Below are positions 34,053-41,889 of a DNA stretch of 64,000 bases, piece by piece. Each line of letters starts with the position of its first letter. Position 1 is the first letter of the stretch. Below the pieces are notes generated by a model. That model was given only the letters and a program-made list of their open reading frames with translations. It searched no databases and was not told where the DNA came from. Position numbers and translations under genes: made by a program. This DNA is from Thiobacillus denitrificans DSM 12475 (GTDB taxonomy: Bacteria > Pseudomonadota > Gammaproteobacteria > Burkholderiales > Thiobacillaceae): assembly GCF_000376425.1 (NCBI RefSeq), contig NZ_AQWL01000001.1, positions 52,347-116,346 of the forward strand, read 5' to 3'.

Positions 34053-35336
34053 TCAAGGGGCGTGCTGCTCCGCTACAAAGCGCGCGACGAATGCCCCCTC
34101 ATAGCCCGCCGGCAGGGGGATGCTGACACGATGGCCGCTGCCCGGCGCGACGTCGACCGGGGTGTTGTCCTTGCCGTGCAGGGTGGTGATCGTCAGTTCC
34201 AGGTTGCCCCGGGGATGGATCAGTTCGATGCGGTCGCCGACCGAGAACCTGTTCTTTACGTCGATCTCGGCCCGGCCTTCTGCGTCGTACCCCATGACAT
34301 CGCCGACATAGAGGCTGCGGTTTGATTCGGAATGGCCGCGCAGGTAGCTCTGGTATTCGCGATCCGGGTGGCGTTCGTAGAAGCCGCCGGTATAGCCGCG
34401 GTTGGCCAGGCCATCGAGCTCGCGCAACAGGGTGAGGTCGAGCGGCCGGCCGGCGACGGCGTCGTCGATGGCCTGGCGGTAGGTTTGGCAGGTGCGCGCG
34501 ACGTAGTAGGGCGATTTGGTGCGGCCTTCGATCTTGAGCGAGTCGACGCCGATTTCGGTCAGCCGCTGCACGTGCTCGATAGCGCGCAGGTCCTTCGAGT
34601 TGAGGATGTAGGTGCCGTGCTCGTCTTCCTCGATCGGCATGTGGCTGCCGGGGCGCTCCCGCTCTTCGATCAGATACACGTCGCCGTCCGGCGCGACCTT
34701 GCCGGGCTGGACGTCGTATTCCCAGCGGCAGGAGTTGGTGCAGGCGCCCTGGTTGGGGTCGCGGTGGTTGAAGTAGCCCGACAGCAGGCAGCGTCCGGAA
34801 TAGGCGATGCACAGCGCGCCATGGACGAAGACTTCCAGCTCCATGTCCGGGCATTCCTGGCGAATCTCGGCGACCTGGTCGAGCGAGAGTTCGCGCGACA
34901 GGATGACGCGGCGGATGCCGAGTTTTTTCCAGAAACGCACTGCGGCGTAGTTGACGGTGTTGGCCTGCACCGAGAGATGAACGGGCATCTCGGGCCAGGT
35001 TTCGCGAATCATGTCGATCAGGCCCGGGTCGGCCATGATCAGCGCATCCGGCTTGAGCGCGATGATCGGCGCCATGTCGGCCAGGTAGGTCTTCAGCTTG
35101 CTGTTGTGCGGGAAGATGTTGCTGACGACGTAGAACTGCTTGCCCCGGCTGTGCGCAGTGTCGATGCCGATCCCCAGCGCCGCCTCGTCGCGGAAGCTGT
35201 TGTTGCGGACACGCAGGCTGTAGCGCGGCTGGCCGGCATACACCGCATCGGCGCCGAAGGCGAGCGCGGTTTCCAGCATGGCCTGCGAGCCGGCGGGTGC
35301 CAGCAGTTCGGGGTGGCGTGTCGTGGAGGGCTTCAA
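34053..35336 (-). CDS. trhP: U32 family protein TrhP/YegQ, tRNA 5-hydroxyuridine formation
   Basis: A 427-residue U32-family protein ('peptidase U32' is a historical name). The N-terminal PELLAPAGS, the central signature EVFVHGALCIAYSGRCLLS and the Cys-rich ACTNSCRWEY are the conserved set. YegQ/TrhP acts in prephenate-dependent hydroxylation of U34 in tRNAs. The start appears to be TTG 35336, overlapping the ylqF stop, because PELLAPAG must be near the N-terminus and no nearer ATG fits. Confidence 0.88.
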   Translation of the reverse strand: MKPSTTRHPELLAPAGSQAMLETALAFGADAVYAGQPRYSLRVRNNSFRDEAALGIGIDTAHSRGKQFYVVSNIFPHNSKLKTYLADMAPIIALKPDALIMADPGLIDMIRETWPEMPVHLSVQANTVNYAAVRFWKKLGIRRVILSRELSLDQVAEIRQECPDMELEVFVHGALCIAYSGRCLLSGYFNHRDPNQGACTNSCRWEYDVQPGKVAPDGDVYLIEERERPGSHMPIEEDEHGTYILNSKDLRAIEHVQRLTEIGVDSLKIEGRTKSPYYVARTCQTYRQAIDDAVAGRPLDLTLLRELDGLANRGYTGGFYERHPDREYQSYLRGHSESNRSLYVGDVMGYDAEGRAEIDVKNRFSVGDRIELIHPRGNLELTITTLHGKDNTPVDVAPGSGHRVSIPLPAGYEGAFVARFVAEQHAP

Positions 35337-36229
35337 GCGGGATTACCGGATTCGGGTTTGCGGTGCGCGGCGGCCAGCATGGCCTGGCGTGTCGCCGGGG
35401 TTTCCAGGCTGATGCGGCCGAGCGTGCCGCTGCGGTAGTCGGTGAGCAGGATCATCGCGGCCTTTTCCAGGTCGAGTTCGCCGCCGCGTCCCTTGAGGAT
35501 GCAGCCGCGTTTCTTCGCCACCGCTTCCAGCACGCCGGTTGCGTCCAGCTCTTCCAGCGCGAACTTGTAGCGCGCCTTGAGCAGCGCCGGGTAGCGTTCG
35601 AGCAGGATGCCGGCGAGGAACACCGCCACCTCCTCGTCGATCACCGCGTTGCGGCCGATGGCGTGGCTCGCCGCCAGCATGAAGCCGTCGGCATCGTGCT
35701 CGATCTTCGGCCAGGTCATTCCCGGGGTGTCGACCAGGATCAGCCGCGGCGACAGGTTGATGCGCTGCTGCGACTTGGTCACCGCCGGCTCGTCGCCGAC
35801 CGCCGCGACACGGCGTTTGACCCAGGTGTTCATCAGCGTGGACTTGCCGACGTTGGGGATGCCCATGATCATCAGCCGCAGCGGCTTGAAGGCGTCGTCG
35901 CGGTGCGGCGCTAGTTTCTGCGCGAGCCCTGCGAGCTTGGCGACGTCGCCCGGCTTCTTCGCCGAAATCGCCACCGCCATCACGCCAGGCTGCTTGTTGA
36001 AATAGTCGATCCAGGCGCGCGTCGTCTCGGGGTCGGCGAGGTCGACCTTGTTCAGCACCTTGAGGCAGGGACGCTGCCGGAAATGCCGCAGCTCGTGGAT
36101 CATCGGGTTGCTGCCCGCTTCCGGCAGGCGCGCGTCGAGCACCTCGACCACCACGTCGATCTGCGCCATCGTCTCCGCGGCCTTCTTGCGCGCGGTGGTC
36201 ATGTGACCGGGGAACCACTGGATCGGCAT
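35333..36229 (-). CDS. ylqF: Ribosome biogenesis GTPase YlqF/RbgA
   Basis: A 298-residue circularly permuted GTPase. It begins with IQWFPGHM, as the family does. The G4 motif NKVD (about residues 60-63) precedes the Walker A GIPNVGKST (about 124-132) and G3 DTPGM (about 168-172). It acts in late large-subunit assembly. It is coupled to trhP by overlap and lies 38 bases after the lyase gene on the same strand. Confidence 0.93.
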   Translation of the reverse strand: MPIQWFPGHMTTARKKAAETMAQIDVVVEVLDARLPEAGSNPMIHELRHFRQRPCLKVLNKVDLADPETTRAWIDYFNKQPGVMAVAISAKKPGDVAKLAGLAQKLAPHRDDAFKPLRLMIMGIPNVGKSTLMNTWVKRRVAAVGDEPAVTKSQQRINLSPRLILVDTPGMTWPKIEHDADGFMLAASHAIGRNAVIDEEVAVFLAGILLERYPALLKARYKFALEELDATGVLEAVAKKRGCILKGRGGELDLEKAAMILLTDYRSGTLGRISLETPATRQAMLAAAHRKPESGNPA

Positions 36230-36267
36230 GGCGTTCGGGTGTCAGGTGATGGGAAGGCGAACCGGCT

Positions 36268-37668
36268 TCAGCCCGCGCCGCCGCCGCTGCCCACGCCGTG
36301 CGCGGCCTGCAGAACCAGTGCGTCGAAATCGGCCGCGTTCATGAGGCCTTTTTCGGCGACGATGTCGCGCACCGGGCGGCCGGATTTTTCCGATTCCTTG
36401 GCGACCTCGGCGGCTTGGTTGTAGCCGATCCGGGTGTTGAGCAGGGTCGCGAGGGCGACGCTCTGGTGGATGAAGAAGGCGCAGCGCTCGCGGTTGACGA
36501 CGATGCCCCTGAGGTTCTTCTCGGTGGCGGCGTTCATTGCGTTGGTCAGCCAGTCCATGGCGTCGAACAGCGCGCTGCCCAGTGCCGGCATCATCACGTT
36601 CAGCTCCATCTGGCCAGCCTGCACCATGTAGGAGACGGCGGCGTCCTGCCCCAGCACCTGGAAGCAGACCTGGTTCAGCATCTCGAACATCACCGGATTG
36701 ACCTTGCCCGGCATGATGCTCGATCCCGGCTGCACCGGCGGCAGCTGGATTTCGCCCAGCCCGGTGCGCGGGCCGGAGGCCAGGAGGCGCAGGTCGTTGG
36801 AGATGCGCGTGAGTTCGAGCGCGAGGTTGCGGATTTCGCCCGAGAGCCGCGCGAGGTCGTTCATCGACTGCATCTGCGCGACCAGGTTGCCGACCTTGAT
36901 CGGTTCGCCAGTGAGCTTGGCGAGTTCAGCGGCGGCACGCGCCGGATAGTCGGGCGAGGTGTTGAGGCCAGTGCCCGCCGCAGATCCACCTAGGCCGATT
37001 TCGCACAGCGCGGGGCGCACCGACTCCAGCGCCGCGGCGCAGCGGGCCAGTGTCCAGGCGTAGCCGGCGAATTCCTGGCCCAGCGTGGTCGGCACCGCGT
37101 CCTGCAGGTGGGTGCGGCCGCTTTTCACCGTGTCCTTCTCGCGCTCGGCGAGGCGCGAGAATTCCGCGGCCATCGCGTGCACTGCGGCGACGAGGTGCGG
37201 CAGCTTGGCCAGCACCGCGAGCCGGATCGCGGTGGGGATGGTGTCGTTGGTCGACTGCCCCATGTTGACGTCGTCGTTGGGGTTGACCGGCTTGTACGTG
37301 CCTCTTTCGCCGCCCAGCGCGACGTTGGCGAGGTTGGCGATGACCTCGTTGCTGTTCATGTTGTGGCTGGTGCCGGCGCCGGCCTGGAAGCGGTCTACTA
37401 CAAATTGGTCGTGGTGCTGGCCGGCCAGAATCTTCTCGCAGGCGGCGACGATGGCGTCGCGCTTTTCCTCGCTGAGCCAGCCCGGCTGGCAGTTGGCACG
37501 CGCAGCGGCAAGCTTGATGCGTACGTGCGCTAGTACGAAATCCCTATCCGGACGGCGGCATGAAATGGGAAAATTGACCACGGCGCGCGCAGTTTGTGCG
37601 CCATACCAGGCATCCTGGGGAACCTGGACTTCGCCAAGTGAGTCTGTCTCGATGCGGAATTCATTCAT
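36268..37668 (-). CDS. Aspartase/fumarase superfamily lyase, probable aspartate ammonia-lyase
   Basis: A 466-residue lyase with the superfamily signature GSSIMPGKVNPV (about residues 319-330), TSHNMNSNEV near 99-108 and GRTHLQDAVP near 182-191. The residues after the signature (MFEMLNQVCFQVLG) and a C-terminus like VRDIVAEKGLM resemble aspartate ammonia-lyase more than class II fumarase. FumC-like features (WYGAQT, THLQDA) are also present, so fumarate hydratase cannot be excluded. The start ATG 37668 is only 13 bases from the divergent thioredoxin ATG. Confidence 0.85.
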   Translation of the reverse strand: MNEFRIETDSLGEVQVPQDAWYGAQTARAVVNFPISCRRPDRDFVLAHVRIKLAAARANCQPGWLSEEKRDAIVAACEKILAGQHHDQFVVDRFQAGAGTSHNMNSNEVIANLANVALGGERGTYKPVNPNDDVNMGQSTNDTIPTAIRLAVLAKLPHLVAAVHAMAAEFSRLAEREKDTVKSGRTHLQDAVPTTLGQEFAGYAWTLARCAAALESVRPALCEIGLGGSAAGTGLNTSPDYPARAAAELAKLTGEPIKVGNLVAQMQSMNDLARLSGEIRNLALELTRISNDLRLLASGPRTGLGEIQLPPVQPGSSIMPGKVNPVMFEMLNQVCFQVLGQDAAVSYMVQAGQMELNVMMPALGSALFDAMDWLTNAMNAATEKNLRGIVVNRERCAFFIHQSVALATLLNTRIGYNQAAEVAKESEKSGRPVRDIVAEKGLMNAADFDALVLQAAHGVGSGGGAG

Positions 37669-37681
37669 GGTGGAAAAACCA

Positions 37682-38176
37682 ATGCAGACGTTACAAAGAG
37701 ATCGATTTTATCCGATGTGGCTGGCCGGGTTGGTGCTGGCATTGGTGGCGTCGTGGGCGCAGGCGGCGGATTTCAAGATGACCGATACCGAAGGCAAGCC
37801 GCATACGTTGTCGGGTTACAAGGGTAAATGGGTGCTGGTGAATTACTGGGCGACCTGGTGCCCGCCCTGCCTGGAGGAAATTCCCGATCTGATTTCACTC
37901 CACGAGAACAAAAAAAACAATCTCGTCGTCATTGGCGTGGCGCTCGATTACCGCAACGCCAAACAGGTGACCGATTTTGCCGACGGCCTGCTGGTCAATT
38001 ACCCTATCGTGCTGGGCAATGCGCAGATCGTGAACCAGATCGGCCCGGTGCGGGGGCTGCCGACAACCTATCTGTACAACCCGGACGGCAAGCTGGTTGC
38101 CCAGCAAGTGGGAGCGATCACCCGCGCCGCAGTGGAGAACTATATCGCCGGCAAAACGGCCAAATCCGGGAAGTAA
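37682..38176 (+). CDS. Periplasmic TlpA-like thioredoxin
   Basis: A 164-residue protein with an N-terminal signal or anchor segment (about residues 10-28, ending SWAQAAD), then a thioredoxin fold with NYWATWCPPCLEEIP. The redox Cys pair WCPPC is typical of TlpA/ResA reductases, used for cytochrome c or cuproprotein maturation. The cis-Pro loop is RGLPTTYL. ATG 37682 is used; 37667 and 37715 are in-frame alternatives. It is followed after 27 bases by a second thioredoxin-like gene. Confidence 0.9.
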   Translation: MQTLQRDRFYPMWLAGLVLALVASWAQAADFKMTDTEGKPHTLSGYKGKWVLVNYWATWCPPCLEEIPDLISLHENKKNNLVVIGVALDYRNAKQVTDFADGLLVNYPIVLGNAQIVNQIGPVRGLPTTYLYNPDGKLVAQQVGAITRAAVENYIAGKTAKSGK

Positions 38177-38203
38177 CCCAGTTCGCAATACCAAGGAGAC
38201 ACC

Positions 38204-38710
38204 ATGCGCCAACTGCTTATCGCGTTCTTGCTGCTGTTCGCCATGCCGGCCTGGGCGGAAACGCGCGATCCGAACAACCATTTCTTCCAGCCCAAATTCG
38301 GCGACTTTCAGGCCGAACTCGATGTCGCCAAACAACAAGGAAAAAAAGGCATTTTCATGTTTTTCGAGATGGATGAATGCCCGTTCTGCGAGCGCATGAG
38401 AGCCACCATCCTCAATCAGTCCGAGGTTCAGGATGCCTACCGGGCACAATTTCTGCTGTATTCGATGGACGTCAACGGCGACACCGAGATGTCCGATTTT
38501 CAGGGCAAGCACACCACCGAAAAGGCCTTTGCCCTCAGCCACCGCGTGCGTGCGACGCCGACGCTGCTGTTCTTCGACCTCGACGGCAAACTGGTAACGC
38601 GCCACACCGGCCCCACCAAGGACCCGGCTGAATTCCTGCTGCTCGGGAAATACGTTGCCGAGGGCGCGTACGCCACCCAGCCTTTCACCAAATACAAGCA
38701 AGGCAAATGA
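38204..38710 (+). CDS. Periplasmic thioredoxin-like protein, SoxW type
   Basis: A 168-residue exported protein with signal peptide (to about residue 18, PAWAET) and a thioredoxin fold bearing DECPFCERM (CPFC), plus ATPTLLFFD as the cis-Pro region. It resembles SoxW and other periplasmic thioredoxins of sulfur oxidisers, which keep Sox or related proteins reduced. No sox genes are in the window, so the partner is unknown. A ribosome binding site (aaggag) precedes ATG 38204. It overlaps the TolC gene by four bases. Confidence 0.85.
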   Translation: MRQLLIAFLLLFAMPAWAETRDPNNHFFQPKFGDFQAELDVAKQQGKKGIFMFFEMDECPFCERMRATILNQSEVQDAYRAQFLLYSMDVNGDTEMSDFQGKHTTEKAFALSHRVRATPTLLFFDLDGKLVTRHTGPTKDPAEFLLLGKYVAEGAYATQPFTKYKQGK

Positions 38711-39975
38711 AGCGGGGGGCGTGGGCCGTTCTGCTGACATGCGCGCTGTCCGCCACCGTGTCGGCCGAGCGGCTGACGCTGGATGAGGCGCTGGCGAGCG
38801 TGGCGGCGCCTCATCCCGACCGCAGGGTAGCCGAAAGCGCATTGGCGCTATCGCGCGCAGATCGCGAGCAGGCGGCGAGCCGCCAGGATTTTAGCCTGTT
38901 TCTCGATGGCAGCCTTCGAACCGGACGGCGTCCGGATGGCGACTGGAAGCCGGACAACATCGGCCGTGTCGTCGCGCGCAAGCCGCTGTTCGATTTCGGC
39001 CGCAGCAGCCGGGCCATTGCGGCGGCGGATCAGGATGTCGCGGCGCGCCAGGCTGAACTGCTCAATGTCGAGAGTCTGCGCCGCATCGACATCATGGCGC
39101 GCTACTTCGATGTACTGCTGGCCGACATGGAGTCCGCCGCCGACAACGAATTCGTCGCCGTGGCCTATGTGTCGTGGGACGATGCGCAGGATCGCTTTGA
39201 AGTGGGCCAGATCAGCCAGCCCGACCTGCTGCGTCTGGAAGCCAATTACCAGGATCTTCGCGAGCGCCGCAACGCCAGCCGGCAGCGCATGCGCAGCACA
39301 CGACAGAAACTCGCCCACGCGATCAACCGTCCCGGAAAATTACCCACCGAACTGGCCGATCCGGCCTTGGCGGACAATGCCCGGCCGGTACCCGAATACG
39401 GATCCCTGCTGCCCTGGGTGATGCAGAAAAATCCGCGCGTGCTGGCGCTGCAGGCGCAGGTGGCGGCGGCGGATGCACGGCTTGCGGCGGTTCGTGCCGA
39501 GCGCAATCCGATGCTCGACGCCGAGGTGGTCGGCGGCGGCTATAGCCGCGAATCGACCACGCGCGACGAGCTGAGTGCCGGGCTGGTATTCAACATTCCG
39601 CTGTATCAGGGCGCGCGCGTGGATTCCCGGGTGGCGCGCGAACTGGCGCAGAAGGAGCGCAGCATTGCCGAACTGGAAAAGCTCAAACTCGACCTGGCGG
39701 ACACCCTGCTTGCCACCCTGCAGGAAATCGAATGGCTGCGCGATAGCGGCCGTCCCGCCGCCGACAAGCAGATCGAATACCGCGACTGGACACTGGAGCG
39801 CTCGCGTGCGGAGTACGAGCTCGAACTGAAAACCAATCTGGGCACTAGCATGGCTGAAACACAAATGGCGCAGTTGCGCCGCAAGCAGGTGGAATACCGA
39901 CTGGCGCTGGCGCTGGCGCGGCTGGAGGCATTGTCCGGCGGCAGCTTGCCGCCTGTTGAGGGAGCACGGAAATGA
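38707..39975 (+). CDS. TolC family outer membrane efflux protein
   Basis: A 422-residue outer-membrane protein with a signal peptide ending near VSAE and two repeated long helical halves (about 45-200 and 250-410) around GSLRTGRR and GLVFNIPLYQGARVDSRV. This is the TolC/OEP duplication pattern, giving a trimeric channel-tunnel. It is translationally coupled to the SoxW-like gene upstream and to the short adaptor gene downstream, so the four genes look like one operon. Confidence 0.9.
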   Translation: MKRGAWAVLLTCALSATVSAERLTLDEALASVAAPHPDRRVAESALALSRADREQAASRQDFSLFLDGSLRTGRRPDGDWKPDNIGRVVARKPLFDFGRSSRAIAAADQDVAARQAELLNVESLRRIDIMARYFDVLLADMESAADNEFVAVAYVSWDDAQDRFEVGQISQPDLLRLEANYQDLRERRNASRQRMRSTRQKLAHAINRPGKLPTELADPALADNARPVPEYGSLLPWVMQKNPRVLALQAQVAAADARLAAVRAERNPMLDAEVVGGGYSRESTTRDELSAGLVFNIPLYQGARVDSRVARELAQKERSIAELEKLKLDLADTLLATLQEIEWLRDSGRPAADKQIEYRDWTLERSRAEYELELKTNLGTSMAETQMAQLRRKQVEYRLALALARLEALSGGSLPPVEGARK

Positions 39976-40493
39976 AGCAGAGCGTCGTGGCCGGCGTGTT
40001 GGCCGGCTGGTGGCTGGCGGCAGCCGGCCCGCTATGGGCGGCAGACAAGGTCGAACTCACTACCCGTGTGTCCGGAGTAGTGGACGAGGTGCTGGTCAAG
40101 CCCGGCCAGCGCGTCAGGAAAGGCGCGGTGCTGCTGCGGCTGGACAGGACTGTCTTGCAGGCGCGTCTCGATGAAGCGGCTGCGGAGCATGCGCGCGCGC
40201 AGGCCGACGAAGCGGATGCCAAACGCGAACTCGACCGGGCGGAGGAGTTGTACAGCCGCACCGTGTCGTCGACCACCGAGCTCGACGCGGCGACGCTGCG
40301 TCACGTGCGTGCGCAGGCGGCCGTATCTGTCGCGCAGGCGCGCCGCACGATTGCGCAAAAGAACCTGAGCGATGCGGAGCTCAAGGCACCATTTGCGGGG
40401 GTGGTCAGCGCGGTACCCGGTGCCCCCGGCACCGTGGTGGCGGCGGACTGCCAACCGAAGCCCCTGGTCACCCTGGAGTCGGGGCGCCCGTAA
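39972..40493 (+). CDS. Very short HlyD/RND-type periplasmic adaptor protein
   Basis: A 173-residue exported adaptor (signal ends about residue 24, LWAAD). It has the two half-motifs of the lipoyl domain (GVVDEVLVKPGQRVRKGAVL and LKAPFAGVVSAVPGAPGTVV) around a helical hairpin of about 70 residues. Beta-barrel and membrane-proximal domains normally present in a 350-400 residue adaptor are absent. The frame ends cleanly with no sign of frameshift. No inner-membrane transporter gene follows. Confidence 0.85.
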   Translation: MKQSVVAGVLAGWWLAAAGPLWAADKVELTTRVSGVVDEVLVKPGQRVRKGAVLLRLDRTVLQARLDEAAAEHARAQADEADAKRELDRAEELYSRTVSSTTELDAATLRHVRAQAAVSVAQARRTIAQKNLSDAELKAPFAGVVSAVPGAPGTVVAADCQPKPLVTLESGRP

Positions 40494-40524
40494 TCCCCCT
40501 TGCGCCGGGCGACCCGTCCGGCGT

Positions 40525-41004
40525 TCAGCCGCCCATGCGCTGCGCCACGCCGGCTTCCATTTCCGCCGCCTGGTGCGGCGAGGCCACGGCGGCAATCACC
40601 TTGCGGCACACGGGTAAAGCGGCATTGAATCCGGCCAGGTCCTGCACCGCGCACATCTGCCTGTAAGCCGGGGATCTGGTCCCCACCAGTCCAGCCATGA
40701 ATTCCAGTACATAGGCTTGTATTTCCATTAGGTTGACGGCGCTTGGCGCCGGTGCGCTGACGGCTGCTGTGGCATGAACTGCCGCCATGTTGCGCAAGGA
40801 CTGGATGAAGCCATTCTGCAGCAGCTCATTCACCATGGTTTCCAGTTCGGCACAATTAGGCAGCTTGCTGCGCAACTCGCCAAAAGAAATACCATTTCCC
40901 ACACTGAACAGAATCTGCCGGTGCCGGGGCCGTAGCGTATGGCCCAGATTGAAGATTTCCTCCTGTCCCTTGAGCGTGCGGGACAATTGCATCGTCATTT
41001 CCAT
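40525..41004 (-). CDS. Unknown protein with a winged-helix-like N-terminal part
   Basis: A 159-residue protein. Residues about 22-70 (LRPRHRQILFSVGNGISFGE, then ELETMVNELLQNGFIQSL) read like a small winged helix; the C-terminal half is helical with Ala-rich stretches. The start is ATG 41004, with a strong ggaggag site upstream; a longer frame to 41058 is disfavoured. Operator-like repeats lie at 41029-41068. It is convergent with the adaptor gene. Role unknown, possibly a regulator. Confidence 0.75.
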   Translation of the reverse strand: MEMTMQLSRTLKGQEEIFNLGHTLRPRHRQILFSVGNGISFGELRSKLPNCAELETMVNELLQNGFIQSLRNMAAVHATAAVSAPAPSAVNLMEIQAYVLEFMAGLVGTRSPAYRQMCAVQDLAGFNAALPVCRKVIAAVASPHQAAEMEAGVAQRMGG

Positions 41005-41028
41005 GGTCTCCTCCGTTATTGTGATACA

Positions 41029-41068
41029 GGTACATTGCCTGTACCCGTTACGCTGCATTGCCTGTGCC
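41029..41068. promoter_or_regulatory. Tandem operator-like repeats upstream of the winged-helix-like gene
   Basis: TACATTGCCTGTACC (41031-41045) and TGCATTGCCTGTGCC (41054-41068) match at 13 of 15 positions and are 23 bases apart, about two helical turns. The first also forms GGTACA-TTGCC-TGTACC (41029-41045), a perfect inverted repeat. The site is 25-64 bases before the start at 41004. Confidence 0.5.
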
Positions 41069-41252
41069 AGCGCAGGGCGAGTGCGCGGCCTTGTCGAATT
41101 ACAAGGGTTTCAGCGTGCTTGAGCGGCTGCGGCAGGGAAAGGGAGAACGGCCGGGTTGATGGAGACGTGACGGAGCGTTGAGATTTCGCCAGTCGGATCG
41201 GGTGTTTTCCTGCGGCGACCGGAAGAGGTTTCCCGACCGCGCGTCGAGGGCA

Positions 41253-41888
41253 TCAGCTGCGGGAGCCGACGGATGCGTCTGCCGACTTGGTGCTGGGGAG
41301 GTAATCCCAGTGGCGTTTCCAGGCGCCCACTACCAGATTCGGGTACTCCGGGCGGCCGAGACTGCCGTTGTAGCGCCCCAGCGCACGGAACAGGTCGCCG
41401 TGTTCGATGTCGATGTAGTGGCGCAGGATCAGCGCGCCGTAGCGCAGATTGGTGCGCAACTGGAACAGGTTGTGGTCGGGACTGCCGATAGTCTTGACCC
41501 AGAACGGCATCACCTGGGTATAGCCGCGCGCACCTACCGGCGATACGGCGTATTTGCGGAAGCCGCTTTCCACCTGGATCAGGCCGAGCATCAATTGCGG
41601 ATCGACGCCGGCACGCGAAGCTTCCCAGTGCAGGGTGGTGAGGAATTCCAGCCGCTCGGCCTCGTCCGGCATGCGCTTGGCGAGCCGGCGCGACATGTCC
41701 TTCAGCCAGGCCGCCTCGTCGGCGACATTGCGAAATGCGGTGCGGGTGACGGCGGTGTCCGCCAGCGCACGCTGCAGGGACGAGCGCACATTGGCCGACA
41801 TCGCTTCCTCGCGCTGTCCGCCTGCATGCGCGGGCAGGGCAAGCTGCATGGCGGTGAGCAGCAGGGCGATGCGCGTCATTTTTTTCAT
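41253..41888 (-). CDS. Lytic transglycosylase (SLT domain)
   Basis: A 211-residue exported murein lytic transglycosylase with a signal peptide to about residue 22 (PAHAGG). The SLT domain has the catalytic Glu in LIQVESGF, followed by SPVGARGYTQVMPFW and ALGRYNGSLG (the conserved GLMQ- and AYN-type motifs). It cleaves peptidoglycan to 1,6-anhydro products. It begins one base after the proS stop, so it is cotranscribed with proS. Confidence 0.92.
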   Translation of the reverse strand: MKKMTRIALLLTAMQLALPAHAGGQREEAMSANVRSSLQRALADTAVTRTAFRNVADEAAWLKDMSRRLAKRMPDEAERLEFLTTLHWEASRAGVDPQLMLGLIQVESGFRKYAVSPVGARGYTQVMPFWVKTIGSPDHNLFQLRTNLRYGALILRHYIDIEHGDLFRALGRYNGSLGRPEYPNLVVGAWKRHWDYLPSTKSADASVGSRS

Positions 41889-41889
41889 G

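Noticed and set aside
36268..37668. Assignment of the lyase firmly as class II fumarase (fumC)
   Set aside because: Residues after the GSSIMPGKVNP signature and the C-terminus are closer to aspartate ammonia-lyase; left as probable aspartase without a symbol.
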